Of a stretch of 42,047 nucleotides of DNA, positions 27,934 through 36,663 are shown piece after piece. The notes under the pieces were generated by a model that worked only from the letters and a program-made list of their open reading frames with translations, was not told the origin of the DNA and did no database searches. Every line of letters starts with the position of its first letter. The stretch's first letter is position 1. The stretch comes from Erwinia persicina (lineage in GTDB: Bacteria; Pseudomonadota; Gammaproteobacteria; Enterobacterales; Enterobacteriaceae). The stretch covers positions 281,196 to 323,242 of the forward strand of contig NZ_JACYMO010000005.1 of assembly GCF_014838825.1 (NCBI RefSeq), in the 5' to 3' direction. Position numbers and translations under genes: made by a program.

Positions 27934-29410
27934 TCCGATTATGGCTATCGACGGTTACAAAACCTCGCACCGTGAGCAGTATCCTCAGGGGACGAGCCGG
28001 GTGTATTCCAACTTCACGCCGCGTGGGAATCGCTATTTCCAGTCGCCGCTGGCGGATGATTCGCTGGTGTTCTTCGGTCTGCAGGGCTTTTTACAGTGGT
28101 TTATGGTCGACCTGTTTAATGACAAATTCTTCGCCCAGCCGGAAGAGCAGGTGGTGGGCGAGTATCAGCAACTGATGGACAGTTACCTGGGTAAAGATAG
28201 CGTCAGCGTTGAGCATATCCGCGCCCTGCACCGTCTTGGTTATCTGCCGCTGGCAATCAAGAGTCTGGATGAAGGCAGTAAGGTGCCGATGAAGATCCCG
28301 GTGCTGACCATCACCAATACCGTGGATGAGTTCTTCTGGCTGGTCAATTATCTGGAGAGCGTGATGTCGGCGGAGCTGTGGAAGTCATCCACCAATGCCA
28401 CCGTGGCACACCACTATCGTCAGATCTGTCAGCGGTGGGCAGACCGTACCTGTGACGATACGTCACACATTGATTTTCAGTGTCATGACTTCTCGTTCCG
28501 GGGCATGTCCGGGCTGCACGATGCCGCACAGTCTGGTGTTGGCCACCTGCTGAGTTTTACCGGCACTGACAGCCTGCCGTCGATCCTCTACGCACAGCAG
28601 TACTACACGCCTGCGGCAGGGACATTTATCGCCGGGAGTATTCCCGCTACCGAACACAGTGTGATGTGTATGGGGGAAGAACAGGGTGAAATTGCCACCT
28701 TCCGTCGCCTGCTGACGGAGCTGTATCCGGCTGGTTTTGTCTCGGTAGTGTCGGATACCTGGGACTACTGGAAGGTGCTGACGGAGTACAGCCGTGAGCT
28801 GAAGCCGGAAATCATGGCGCGTGAGGGCCGCCTGGTCTTTCGGCCGGACAGCGGGGATCCGGTCGCCATTCTCTGCGGCAGCGGCGATGATGCGGATCGC
28901 GATCCGTCACGCAGTGCTGAACAGAAAGGCTCGGTAGAGGTGCTGTGGGAGATTTTTGGCGGTACGATCAATGCCAAAGGTTACAAAGTGCTGGATCCGC
29001 ACGTCGGCCTGATCTACGGCGACTCGATTACCCTGGAACGCGCCGATCAGATCCTCAGCCGTCTGGAGGCAAAAGGTTTTGCCAGCAGTAATGTGGTATT
29101 CGGCGTAGGGTCTTACACCTACCAGTACAATACCCGTGATACTTTCGGCTTCGCGATGAAAGCGACCTACGGCGAAGTGAACGGGGTGGGTCGTGAGATT
29201 TTCAAACAGCCTAAAACCGACAACGGCATGAAAAACTCAGCGCGGGGCCTGCTGCGGGTGGAGAAAAATGATGAGGGGAAATATTGTCTGCGGGACAGTC
29301 AGAGCTGGCAGCAGGAGCAGGGCGGAGAGCTGAAAATCCGCTTCCTGGATGGCAAACTGCACAATGTTGAGGACCTGACCGCACTGCGCCAGCGGCTGGC
29401 GGCGGAGTAA
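27923..29410 (+). CDS. nadV: Nicotinamide phosphoribosyltransferase
   Basis: NadV joins nicotinamide to PRPP to give NMN, bypassing the deamidation route of NAD salvage. The 495-residue product has the family start MAIDGYKTSHREQYP (about 6-20), HDFSFRGMSGLHDA with the substrate-binding Arg, the ATEHSVM segment with the His that becomes phosphorylated in this family, and FRPDSGDPV with the key Asp. GAAGGAG at 27910-27916 and the family N-terminus fix the ATG at 27923, which overlaps the prs-like gene by 11 bases. E. coli K-12 lacks nadV. NMN would then need NadM/NadR-type adenylyltransferase activity encoded elsewhere. The operon stands under putative NrtR operators. Confidence 0.95.
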   Translation: MQINPIMAIDGYKTSHREQYPQGTSRVYSNFTPRGNRYFQSPLADDSLVFFGLQGFLQWFMVDLFNDKFFAQPEEQVVGEYQQLMDSYLGKDSVSVEHIRALHRLGYLPLAIKSLDEGSKVPMKIPVLTITNTVDEFFWLVNYLESVMSAELWKSSTNATVAHHYRQICQRWADRTCDDTSHIDFQCHDFSFRGMSGLHDAAQSGVGHLLSFTGTDSLPSILYAQQYYTPAAGTFIAGSIPATEHSVMCMGEEQGEIATFRRLLTELYPAGFVSVVSDTWDYWKVLTEYSRELKPEIMAREGRLVFRPDSGDPVAILCGSGDDADRDPSRSAEQKGSVEVLWEIFGGTINAKGYKVLDPHVGLIYGDSITLERADQILSRLEAKGFASSNVVFGVGSYTYQYNTRDTFGFAMKATYGEVNGVGREIFKQPKTDNGMKNSARGLLRVEKNDEGKYCLRDSQSWQQEQGGELKIRFLDGKLHNVEDLTALRQRLAAE

Positions 29411-29416
29411 CCTTGA

Positions 29417-29436
29417 GGGCGCGGTACGCCGCGCCC
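29417..29436. terminator. Stable hairpin between nadV and yheS
   Basis: GGGCGCGG at 29417-29424 pairs perfectly with CCGCGCCC at 29429-29436 around a TACG tetraloop, six bases after the nadV stop and 11 bases from the yheS stop. No T run follows on either strand, but the position between convergent genes suggests a 3'-end or terminator role. Confidence 0.5.
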
Positions 29437-29447
29437 GGATTAATGAG

Positions 29448-31349
29448 TCAGGCATTCATGATCGATTCTAACGCTTCCTGGGCTTCCAGCCATTCCATTT
29501 CGCACGCTTCCAGCGCTGATTTCGCCGTTGCCTGCTGTTGCAGCGCGGCGGTCAGATCGGCTTTACGGCTCTGCTCGTAAATCGCGCTGTCAGACAGCTG
29601 ATTTTCTGCATCAGCCAGTTGGGCATTATGCTTTTCCATCTGCTTTTCCAGTTTCTCAATCTGCTTACGCAGTGGCTGAGTCTGGGTACGCAATTCGGCA
29701 TCGCGGCGCTTCTGATCTTTACGCGCCTGCGCGCTGTTGGCGCTGTCGGCCTTCGGGGCGGCATCGGCACTGGCCTGTCGTTGCTGGTCACTCAGCCACT
29801 GCTGATAATCTTCCAGGTCCCCTTCAAAGGCTTCCACTTTGCCATCGTGCACCAGATACAGGTCATCGGTGGTCGAGCGCAGCAGGTGGCGGTCATGCGA
29901 GACGACAACCAGCGCACCTTCGAAATCAATCAGCGCTTCGGTCAGAGCCTGGCGCATATCGAGATCAAGGTGGTTTGTCGGTTCATCCAGCAGCAGCAGA
30001 TTCGGGCGCTGCCAGACAACCAGAGCCAGGACCAGGCGTGCTTTTTCGCCGCCGGAGAAACGGCGTGTCTCTTCGCTGACCTTATCACCCTGGAAACCAA
30101 AGCCGCCGAGGTAGTCACGCAGCTGCTGTTCCAGCACCTTCGGGGCCAGACGCACCAGATGCTGGAGGGGGGACTCATCGGCGCGCAGAAACTCCAGCTG
30201 GTGCTGGGCGAAGTAGCCAAGCTTAATACCCTTCGCCAGGCCGATATCGCCCTGCAGCGGTGCCAGTTCGCCCGCCAGCAGCTTGATCAGGGTCGATTTA
30301 CCCGCCCCGTTACGCCCCAGCAGGCCAATGCGCGATCCGGGAACCAGGTTCAGTTTAATGGAGTTGAGGATCTTTCTGTCACCGTAGCCCGCGCTGACTT
30401 TCTCCATTTTCAGCAGCGGATTAGGCAGACTTTCCGGCTCGCGGAAGCTGAAGGTAAACGGGTTGTCGACGTGGGCCGGTGCAATAAGCTCCATGCGCTC
30501 CAGCGTTTTAATGCGGCTCTGTGCCTGCTTCGCTTTACTGGCTTTCGCCTTAAAGCGGTCAATAAAACTTTGCAGGTGCGCCACTTTCTGCTGCTGATGT
30601 TCGAACATCGACTGCTGTTGAGAAAGGCGGGTGGCGCGCTGGATCTCGAAGGAGCTGTAGTTACCGGTATATTCAAAGATCGACTGCTGTTCAATATGCA
30701 GGATTTTATCAACGACCGGATCAAGGAAGTCACGGTCGTGTGAGATCAGGACCAGCGTGCCGCTGTAGCTTTTCAGCCAACGTTCCAGCCAGATCACCGC
30801 ATCGAGATCGAGGTGGTTAGTGGGTTCATCCAGCAGCAGCAGGTCAGAACGGCAGATCAGCGCCTGCGCAAGGTTAAGACGCATACGCCAGCCGCCAGAA
30901 AAATCACTCACCGGGCGCTGCAGCTGGTCCTGGGTGAAACCGAGACCGTCAAGCAGGCTGGCCGCGCGAGACTGAATGGTCCAGGCCTGAACCGCATCCA
31001 GCTTGCCGTGCAGTGTGGCGATAGCGTGGCCATCGTTAATCTCGTTGGCCTGCGCTAATTCAGACTCCAGCTGACGAAATTCACGGTCACCGTCGATAAC
31101 ATACTCAATGGCGGGAATGTCCAGCGCCGGCGTTTCCTGATTCACCCAAGCGAGTGACCAGGTACCCGGATAGCTGAAGCTGCCTGCATCGGCGCTTATC
31201 TCGTTTTTCAGCAGGGCCAGCAGCGTGGATTTGCCGCAGCCGTTTTTGCCCACCAGGCCCACTTTCTGACCGGGGTTGATCGTGGCTGTTGCGTTGTCCA
31301 GCAGTACGCGGACACCGCGACGAATTTGTAACGAGGAGAATACAATCAT
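29448..31349 (-). CDS. yheS: YheS, ABC-F ATPase
   Basis: YheS is a cytoplasmic ABC-F protein with two ATPase domains and no membrane part. ABC-F proteins act on ribosomes. The 633-residue product has Walker A GKNGCGKST (about 34-42), signature DFSGGWRMR, Walker B LLLLDEPTNHLD, a linker of about 80 residues rich in Lys/Gln, a second Walker A GRNGAGKST, signature RFSGGEKAR, a second Walker B and a C-terminal coiled coil (about 530-630). The length is close to E. coli YheS (637). It is divergent from kefG. In E. coli it neighbours yheT directly. Confidence 0.95.
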   Translation of the reverse strand: MIVFSSLQIRRGVRVLLDNATATINPGQKVGLVGKNGCGKSTLLALLKNEISADAGSFSYPGTWSLAWVNQETPALDIPAIEYVIDGDREFRQLESELAQANEINDGHAIATLHGKLDAVQAWTIQSRAASLLDGLGFTQDQLQRPVSDFSGGWRMRLNLAQALICRSDLLLLDEPTNHLDLDAVIWLERWLKSYSGTLVLISHDRDFLDPVVDKILHIEQQSIFEYTGNYSSFEIQRATRLSQQQSMFEHQQQKVAHLQSFIDRFKAKASKAKQAQSRIKTLERMELIAPAHVDNPFTFSFREPESLPNPLLKMEKVSAGYGDRKILNSIKLNLVPGSRIGLLGRNGAGKSTLIKLLAGELAPLQGDIGLAKGIKLGYFAQHQLEFLRADESPLQHLVRLAPKVLEQQLRDYLGGFGFQGDKVSEETRRFSGGEKARLVLALVVWQRPNLLLLDEPTNHLDLDMRQALTEALIDFEGALVVVSHDRHLLRSTTDDLYLVHDGKVEAFEGDLEDYQQWLSDQQRQASADAAPKADSANSAQARKDQKRRDAELRTQTQPLRKQIEKLEKQMEKHNAQLADAENQLSDSAIYEQSRKADLTAALQQQATAKSALEACEMEWLEAQEALESIMNA

Positions 31350-31471
31350 AAGCGCCGTAAGTTCAGAGTATGTTAAATTACACCATCATAATCAGTTTTC
31401 GGAATCACAGAGTTCCGTTGCGTCGAGCATGGTAGCGGAAATCTCCCGCCATGACGACGATTTGGAGGGGA

Positions 31472-32026
31472 ATGATGTCGCAGCCGCCTAAAGTCCTGCT
31501 GTTGTATGCCCATCCGGAGTCTCAGGATTCGATTGCTAATCGCGTTTTGTTACAGCCGGCGCATCATCTGGAGCATGTAACGGTTCACGATCTGTACGCA
31601 CACTATCCTGACTTTTTTATTGATGTTCACCGTGAACAGCAGCTACTGCGTGAACATGACGTCATTGTTTTCCAACATCCTCTTTACACTTACAGCTGTC
31701 CTGCGCTGCTGAAAGAGTGGCTGGACCGCGTGTTGTCGCGGGGTTTTGCCAGCGGTCCCGGCGGTAATATGCTGGAAGGAAAATACTGGCGCAGCGTGAT
31801 CACTACCGGTGAACCCGAAGCGGCCTACCATCAGGAAGGGCTGAACCGTTATCCGATGTCGGACATTATGCGTCCGTTCGAACTGACGGCACAGATGTGC
31901 AATATGCACTGGATGACGCCAATGGTGATTTACTGGGCACGTCGTCAGTCGGCTGACGTGATGAAAAATTATGCCCGCGCCTATGGTGACTGGCTGGCAA
32001 CCCCGTTGCCGCATGGAGGAGTGTAG
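31472..32026 (+). CDS. kefG: KefG, ancillary subunit of the KefB potassium efflux system
   Basis: KefG is a flavodoxin-like quinone-oxidoreductase homologue needed for full activity of the glutathione-gated K+ efflux protein KefB. The 184-residue product has the [14 protein letters not shown] nucleotide-binding strand near the start, [21 protein letters not shown] and [12 protein letters not shown], and matches E. coli KefG in length. GGAGG at 31464-31468 lies upstream. Two adjacent ATGs (31472, 31475) are possible: the second has the better spacing, and the first is the start I recall for E. coli. kefB begins one base after its stop. Confidence 0.93.
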   Translation: MMSQPPKVLLLYAHPESQDSIANRVLLQPAHHLEHVTVHDLYAHYPDFFIDVHREQQLLREHDVIVFQHPLYTYSCPALLKEWLDRVLSRGFASGPGGNMLEGKYWRSVITTGEPEAAYHQEGLNRYPMSDIMRPFELTAQMCNMHWMTPMVIYWARRQSADVMKNYARAYGDWLATPLPHGGV

Positions 32027-33832
32027 ATGGAAGGTCAAAGCCTCCTGACCGCAGGGGTGGTGTATTTGTTTGCGGCGGTGATCGCCGTGCCGATTGCAGC
32101 GCGTCTGGGTATCGGCGCGGTATTAGGCTATTTACTGGCCGGGATTGCTATCGGCCCCTGGGGGCTCGGGTTTATCAGCGACGTTGATGAAATCCTGCAC
32201 TTCTCGGAGCTGGGCGTGGTGTTCCTGATGTTTATCATCGGGCTGGAGCTGAAACCCTCCAAACTGTGGGAACTGAGACGGTCTATATTTGGCGTGGGTG
32301 CAGCCCAGGTGATCCTCAGTGCGCTGGTGCTGGGAGGATTATTATGGCTGACCGATTTCTCCTGGCAGGCAGCAATCGTCGGTGGCATCGGTCTGGCGAT
32401 GTCATCAACCGCGATGGCCTTGCAGCTCATGCGCGACAAAGCAATGAACCGCAATGAGTCCGGGCAACTTGGCTTCTCCGTGCTGCTGTTCCAGGATTTA
32501 GCGGTTATTCCTGCGCTGGCGCTGGTGCCGTTGCTTGCCGGCGGTGATAGCGGACATACCGACTGGATGAAAGTCGGTATGAAGGTGCTGGCCTTTGGCG
32601 GCATGCTGGTCGGGGGGCGTTATCTGCTGCGGCCAATCTTCCGCTTTATCGCCGCCTCCGGCGTCCGTGAAGTCTTCACTGCGGCCGCTCTGTTGCTGGT
32701 GCTGGGGTCTGCCCTGTTTATGGATGCACTGGGGCTGTCGATGGCGCTCGGTACCTTTATTGCCGGTATCCTGCTGGCCGAAAGTGAATATCGCCACGAG
32801 CTGGAAATCGCTATCGATCCGTTTAAAGGACTGCTGCTGGGCCTGTTCTTTATTTCGGTGGGGATGGCGTTAAACCTTGGCGTGCTCTATACCCATATCA
32901 TTGAAATCCTCATCGGTGTTATCACACTGGTGGCAGTGAAAACCGGCGTGCTTTATCTGCTGTCGCGCATTTATGGCCTGCGCAGTTCTGAACGATTGCA
33001 GTTTGCCGGGGTGCTCAGTCAGGGGGGGGAGTTTGCGTTCGTCCTGTTCTCGGCGGCGGCCTCCGCGAAACTGTTCAGTGGCGATCAGATGCCCCTGCTG
33101 CTGGTGACGGTGACGTTGTCGATGATGACCACGCCGCTGCTGATGCAGGGCGTGGATAAGATCCTCGCACGGCGCTTCAATGAGGTGGATGACAGCCAGG
33201 AAAAACCGTTTGTTGAAGATGATAAGCCGCAGGTCATTGTCGTTGGGTTTGGCCGCTTCGGACAGGTTGTTGCCCGCCTGCTGATGGCTAATGAAAAACG
33301 TATTACGGTCCTCGAACGCGACATCAGTGCGGTCAGCCTGATGCGAAAATATGGTTACAAAGTGTATTACGGTGATGCGACTGAACTGGAGCTTCTGCGT
33401 GCCGCAGGGGCAGAAACGGCACAGTCGATCGTGATAACCTGTAACGGCCCGGAAGATGCGATGGAGATTGTTCATCTCTGTCAGCAGCACTTCCCGCATC
33501 TGCAAATCCTGGCCCGCGCCCGTGGCCGCGTTGAGGCACACGAACTGCTGCAGGCGGGAGTCTCACAGTTTTCTCGTGAAACCTTTAGCAGTGCGCTGGA
33601 GCTGGGCCGAAAGACGCTGATGACGCTGGGCATGCACCCGCATCAGGCGTTTCGCGCACAGCAACACTTCCGTCGCCTGGATATGCGCATGCTGCGTGAG
33701 CTGATGCCGAATCATACCGACAGTCAGCAGATCTCAAGGGTGAAAGAAGCCCGACGCGAACTGGAGGATATCTTCCAGGCCGAAATGCAGCATGAGAAGC
33801 GGCAGTTTGACGGCTGGGATGAGGCCGATTGA
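32027..33832 (+). CDS. kefB: KefB, glutathione-regulated potassium/proton antiporter
   Basis: KefB is an inner-membrane K+ efflux system of the CPA2 family. It is held closed by glutathione and opened by glutathione adducts, which lowers cytoplasmic pH and protects against electrophiles. The 601-residue product has about 12 membrane helices (residues 5-385), including the inhibitory-loop region [24 protein letters not shown] (about 249-272), then a cytoplasmic KTN (TrkA-N) domain with [17 protein letters not shown] (about 402-418). The length equals E. coli KefB. It is immediately adjacent to kefG in an operon. Confidence 0.96.
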   Translation: MEGQSLLTAGVVYLFAAVIAVPIAARLGIGAVLGYLLAGIAIGPWGLGFISDVDEILHFSELGVVFLMFIIGLELKPSKLWELRRSIFGVGAAQVILSALVLGGLLWLTDFSWQAAIVGGIGLAMSSTAMALQLMRDKAMNRNESGQLGFSVLLFQDLAVIPALALVPLLAGGDSGHTDWMKVGMKVLAFGGMLVGGRYLLRPIFRFIAASGVREVFTAAALLLVLGSALFMDALGLSMALGTFIAGILLAESEYRHELEIAIDPFKGLLLGLFFISVGMALNLGVLYTHIIEILIGVITLVAVKTGVLYLLSRIYGLRSSERLQFAGVLSQGGEFAFVLFSAAASAKLFSGDQMPLLLVTVTLSMMTTPLLMQGVDKILARRFNEVDDSQEKPFVEDDKPQVIVVGFGRFGQVVARLLMANEKRITVLERDISAVSLMRKYGYKVYYGDATELELLRAAGAETAQSIVITCNGPEDAMEIVHLCQQHFPHLQILARARGRVEAHELLQAGVSQFSRETFSSALELGRKTLMTLGMHPHQAFRAQQHFRRLDMRMLRELMPNHTDSQQISRVKEARRELEDIFQAEMQHEKRQFDGWDEAD

Positions 33833-33840
33833 TGACATCA

Positions 33841-33897
33841 GTCGGCCCGCAGGGAGCGGTGCTTGTCTGGCTGCACCCTGCGGCACAACGGGCTGAC
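33841..33897. other. Long inverted repeat between kefB and yheV
   Basis: GTCGGCCCG at 33841-33849 can pair with CGGGCTGAC at 33889-33897 over 9 bp with one G-U, and inside it CAGGG at 33850-33854 pairs with CCCTG at 33876-33880. This fills most of the gap after kefB. No T run follows. It may be a 3'-end stabilising structure or a transcription terminator of unusual type. Confidence 0.45.
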
Positions 33898-33930
33898 CGT
33901 AACTAAAGGTCATCCCCTACAGATTTATGG

Positions 33931-34134
33931 GTGATTAATATGCGTAAACGTTTTATCGCTGGTGCAACCTGTCCGAAGTGTCAGGCAAAAGATACACTCG
34001 CTTTGTGGCGGGAAAATAATATCGATGTGGTGGAGTGCGTTAAGTGCGGCCATCAGATGCGCGAAGCCGACAAGCAGGCGCGTGAGCAGGTGCGAACCCA
34101 TGAGCAGGTGATTGGGATATTTCACCCTGAGTAA
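33931..34134 (+). CDS. yheV: YheV, small zinc-ribbon-like protein
   Basis: A 67-residue conserved protein of unknown function. It has two CxxC pairs, CPKC (about 14-17) and CVKC (about 36-39), which look like a zinc ribbon, and ends in the family segment EQVIGIFHPE. It is close to E. coli YheV. The start is uncertain: GTG at 33931 gives a length like the E. coli protein, and ATG at 33940 (MRKRFIAG) gives a slightly shorter one. No strong ribosome binding site precedes either. The gene lies between kefB and slyD as in E. coli. Confidence 0.85.
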   Translation: MINMRKRFIAGATCPKCQAKDTLALWRENNIDVVECVKCGHQMREADKQAREQVRTHEQVIGIFHPE

Positions 34135-34165
34135 CGCCGGAGGTACAGCTTTTTTTCAGTTGTTC

Positions 34166-34194
34166 CTTACAGCCGCGTTGAAATTCGATACAAT
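34166..34194 (+). promoter_or_regulatory. Likely slyD promoter
   Basis: CTTACA at 34166-34171 and TACAAT at 34189-34194 are separated by 17 bases, a good sigma-70 layout about 75 bases before the slyD start. The -35 matches the consensus at four of six positions and the -10 at five of six. Confidence 0.5.
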
Positions 34195-34271
34195 CGTCGC
34201 CACTTAGAGCACCAGGCTGCAAATAACAGTCAATGAATCAGGGCTCAAGCTCTCAACGGTTAGGAGTAATC

Positions 34272-34820
34272 ATGAAAGTAGCAAAAGACCTCGTGGTCAG
34301 CCTGGCATACCAGGTACGTACAGAAGACGGTGTGTTGGTTGATGAGTCTCCGGTGAGTGCACCGCTGGACTACCTGCACGGTCATGGTTCCCTGATCTCC
34401 GGGCTGGAAAAAGCGTTGGAAGATCATGTGGTAGGCGATAAGTTTGATGTGAACATCGCGTCAAACGATGCGTATGGTGCCTACGACGATAATCTGGTAC
34501 AGCGCGTACCAAAAGACGTATTTATGGGCGTTGACGAACTGCAGGTAGGCATGCGCTTCCTGGCAGAAACCGACCAGGGCCCGGTACCGGTGGAAATCAC
34601 CGAAGTGGAAGATGAGCACGTTGTGGTTGACGGTAACCATATGCTGGCGGGTCAGAACCTGAGCTTTAACGTCGAAGTGATCGCAATCCGCGAAGCAACG
34701 GAAGAAGAGCTGGCTCACGGTCACGTTCACGGTGCTGATGGTCATCACCATGACCACGACCACGACCATGACCACGGTCAGGGTGGTTGCGGGACGGGCG
34801 GCTGTGGCTGTAGCCACTAA
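34272..34820 (+). CDS. slyD: SlyD, FKBP-type prolyl isomerase and metallochaperone
   Basis: SlyD is a cytoplasmic FKBP-type prolyl isomerase and chaperone. It delivers nickel to hydrogenase maturation in E. coli. The 182-residue product has an FKBP domain split by the insert-in-flap chaperone domain (about 70-130) and a C-terminal metal-binding tail (about 150-182) made of His, Asp, Gly and Cys, with HDHDHDHDHG and GCGTGGCGCSH. The tail is somewhat shorter than in E. coli (196 residues in all). TAGGAG at 34261-34266 supports the ATG at 34272; the frame also opens upstream at 34233 without similarity. Confidence 0.96.
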   Translation: MKVAKDLVVSLAYQVRTEDGVLVDESPVSAPLDYLHGHGSLISGLEKALEDHVVGDKFDVNIASNDAYGAYDDNLVQRVPKDVFMGVDELQVGMRFLAETDQGPVPVEITEVEDEHVVVDGNHMLAGQNLSFNVEVIAIREATEEELAHGHVHGADGHHHDHDHDHDHGQGGCGTGGCGCSH

Positions 34821-35123
34821 TATCCTCTCGTCTTTCGCGCATTAGCAGCGTTGGCTTCACTTCCGAATGCCAGTGACATAGTTATCTGTGCTGTCGGGAA
34901 TTCACAAGGTTTACCGGCCTGCTACAACGCAAAATACTGTGCAATATCAGTAATAAAGGCCACCTAAGGGTGGCCTTTTTGCTTTCTTGCGTTCGATAGA
35001 CAAATGAACGAGCGTGGGGATGCAGGGCGCAAGGCAGCGGGAAAGCACAGCATACATCGACAGGTGAGTATTCACGCGGACGGGGCAACGCAGCAGCTCT
35101 CTGCAGCCATTCTGATAAGACTA
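34821..35123. other. slyD-slyX intergenic region
   Basis: This 303-base gap separates the convergent genes slyD and slyX. It holds a bidirectional terminator at 34955-34980. The remaining part (34981-35123) shows no gene, repeat or structure that I could support. Confidence 0.5.
34955..34980. terminator. Bidirectional terminator between slyD and slyX
   Basis: AAAGGCCACC at 34955-34964 pairs perfectly with GGTGGCCTTT at 34969-34978 around a 4-base loop. T runs follow on the plus strand (TTTTT) and TTTATTA on the minus strand, so it can end both convergent transcripts. Confidence 0.85.
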
Positions 35124-35342
35124 TTAATAATGGGGGGGAGGCGTCTCTTCGGACTGGTCCGCCAGCATGGAGGGTGCGGCCTCTCTCAGCTTATCGGTGA
35201 GCAGTCGCATCTGATCGCGCAGGCGTGCCATTTCCAGCTCATGCTGAACTACCGTCATGTTGAGCTCTTCAAGGGTATGTTCCTGAAACGCCAGTTTGCT
35301 TTCCATCATCTCCAGCCGTTGTTCCAGCGCGGACTGTTGCAT
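35124..35342 (-). CDS. slyX: SlyX, small coiled-coil protein
   Basis: A 72-residue protein of unknown function, named for its position next to slyD. Most of it is a predicted coiled coil (about 5-55) with regular Leu/Met heptads, including [15 protein letters not shown], and it ends with the conserved tail EETPPPHY. The length equals E. coli SlyX. The frame is open far upstream (to 35768), but the ATG at 35342 is preceded by AGAGGAAAC and matches the family start. It is divergent from fkpA. Confidence 0.93.
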   Translation of the reverse strand: MQQSALEQRLEMMESKLAFQEHTLEELNMTVVQHELEMARLRDQMRLLTDKLREAAPSMLADQSEETPPPHY

Positions 35343-35488
35343 TTTGTTTCCTCTTGTTACTACCGGCCCTTCATCAGGGCTCGTGAATTTTCTGATTCTA
35401 ACGGTAAAATGCAGGCAGAAGTAAGCGTTATGGCGTAAATTGGCCGCCAGAGGTTGAAAAGGCGCAGGGATGCCACCACACCTGTGTT

Positions 35489-35516
35489 GAAACTTTCGGA
35501 TAATCACGCGGTCGGA
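35489..35516 (+). promoter_or_regulatory. Likely sigma-E promoter for fkpA
   Basis: GAAACTT at 35489-35495 followed after 16 bases by TCGGA at 35512-35516 resembles the sigma-E consensus (GGAACTT, about 16 bases, TCTGA/TCAAA). fkpA is a known sigma-E regulon member in E. coli. The site is about 115 bases before the start codon. Confidence 0.55.
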
Positions 35517-35631
35517 AGTTAACTTCGCGTTTTTACGGCGTGACTGTTTTGTCATCGCGCCACCAGGTATATTACAGGCCGCAGGTCTGCAACGATTTCC
35601 GAGGTGAGATGCTTCGGTTTTGGAGAGATGG

Positions 35632-36462
35632 ATGAAATCATTGTTTAAAGTTACATTGCTAGCAACCACGATGGCTGTTGCACTGAATGCTCCTCTGGTA
35701 ATGGCTGCTGATGCTGTTCCGGTTAAGCCAACTGCACAGCAGCAGGCCCCGAAAAATGCCGCATTCAAAAATGACGACCAGCAGTCGGCATATGCGCTGG
35801 GCGCCTCTTTAGGTCGCTACATGGAAAACTCCCTGAAGGAGCAGGAAAAACTGGGCATCGCACTGGATAAAGACCAGCTTATCGCTGGTGTTCAGGATGC
35901 GTTTGCCGGTAAGAGCAAACTCTCCGATCAGGAAATTGAACAAACCCTGCAATCCTTCGAAGGTCGTGTGAAGGGTGCAGCCCAGGCGAAGATGGAAAAA
36001 GACGCGAAAGAGAACACCGCAAAAGGTGAAGCTTTTGCGACGAAGTTCGCTAAAGAAAAAGGCGTGAAGAAAACAGAATCTGGTCTGCTGTATCAGGTAG
36101 AGAAAGAAGGTACCGGTGAGACACCTAAAGACAGCGATACCGTCGTAGTGAACTACAAAGGTACGCTGATTGATGGTACAGAGTTTGACAACTCTTACAC
36201 GCGTGGTGAGCCCCTGTCGTTCCGTCTGGATGGTGTTATCCCGGGCTGGACTGAAGGTCTGAAGCACGTGAAGAAAGGCGGCAAGATCAAGCTGGTGATC
36301 CCACCGAACCTGGCTTACGGCAAAAATGGCGTTCCGGGTATCCCGGCTAACTCCACCCTGGTCTTTGATGTTGAGCTGCTCGATATCAAACCAGCGGCGA
36401 AAGCGGATAACAACGCAGAGCAGGCCGCCCCGGCCGCTGGCGACGCAAAAGCCAAAAAATAA
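35632..36462 (+). CDS. fkpA: FkpA, periplasmic FKBP-type prolyl isomerase
   Basis: FkpA is a periplasmic prolyl isomerase and chaperone that is induced by envelope stress. The 276-residue product has a signal peptide of about 25 residues (ending LVMA-ADAV), an N-terminal helical dimerisation and chaperone domain (about 40-140) and a C-terminal FKBP domain (about 145-255) with [18 protein letters not shown] and the [14 protein letters not shown] pocket. The ATG at 35632 with GGAGAG upstream matches the E. coli start. The tail is rich in Ala and Lys. A strong terminator follows. Confidence 0.96.
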   Translation: MKSLFKVTLLATTMAVALNAPLVMAADAVPVKPTAQQQAPKNAAFKNDDQQSAYALGASLGRYMENSLKEQEKLGIALDKDQLIAGVQDAFAGKSKLSDQEIEQTLQSFEGRVKGAAQAKMEKDAKENTAKGEAFATKFAKEKGVKKTESGLLYQVEKEGTGETPKDSDTVVVNYKGTLIDGTEFDNSYTRGEPLSFRLDGVIPGWTEGLKHVKKGGKIKLVIPPNLAYGKNGVPGIPANSTLVFDVELLDIKPAAKADNNAEQAAPAAGDAKAKK

Positions 36463-36470
36463 GATGATGA

Positions 36471-36498
36471 ACGCCACCTCCGGGTGGCGTTTTTTTTT
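36471..36498 (+). terminator. fkpA intrinsic terminator
   Basis: ACGCCACC at 36471-36478 pairs perfectly with GGTGGCGT at 36483-36490 around a TCCG loop and is followed by a T run to 36498. It lies nine bases after the fkpA stop. Confidence 0.93.
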
Positions 36499-36663
36499 GC
36501 CTTACCCCGCTGTTTTCACACCTTTTTTGCGCCATGTTGTATTTAACGACAAAGGGCGGTACACGCCTTTCCCATATTTGCTAGACTACCCCGCGCGCAT
36601 TTAATAAGAATGAGTCTGCCCTGGCGCCGTGTGACAGGCTCTTGTCAAAGGGTGGTGTCGTTG

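Noticed and set aside
29538..30743. Open frame of about 400 codons opposite yheS
   Set aside because: It is the antisense shadow of a clear ABC-F gene and shows no motif of its own.
35343..35768. Extension of slyX upstream to give a protein of 214 residues
   Set aside because: The extension shows no similarity to SlyX and would overlap the fkpA promoter and coding start. The ATG at 35342 has a good ribosome binding site.
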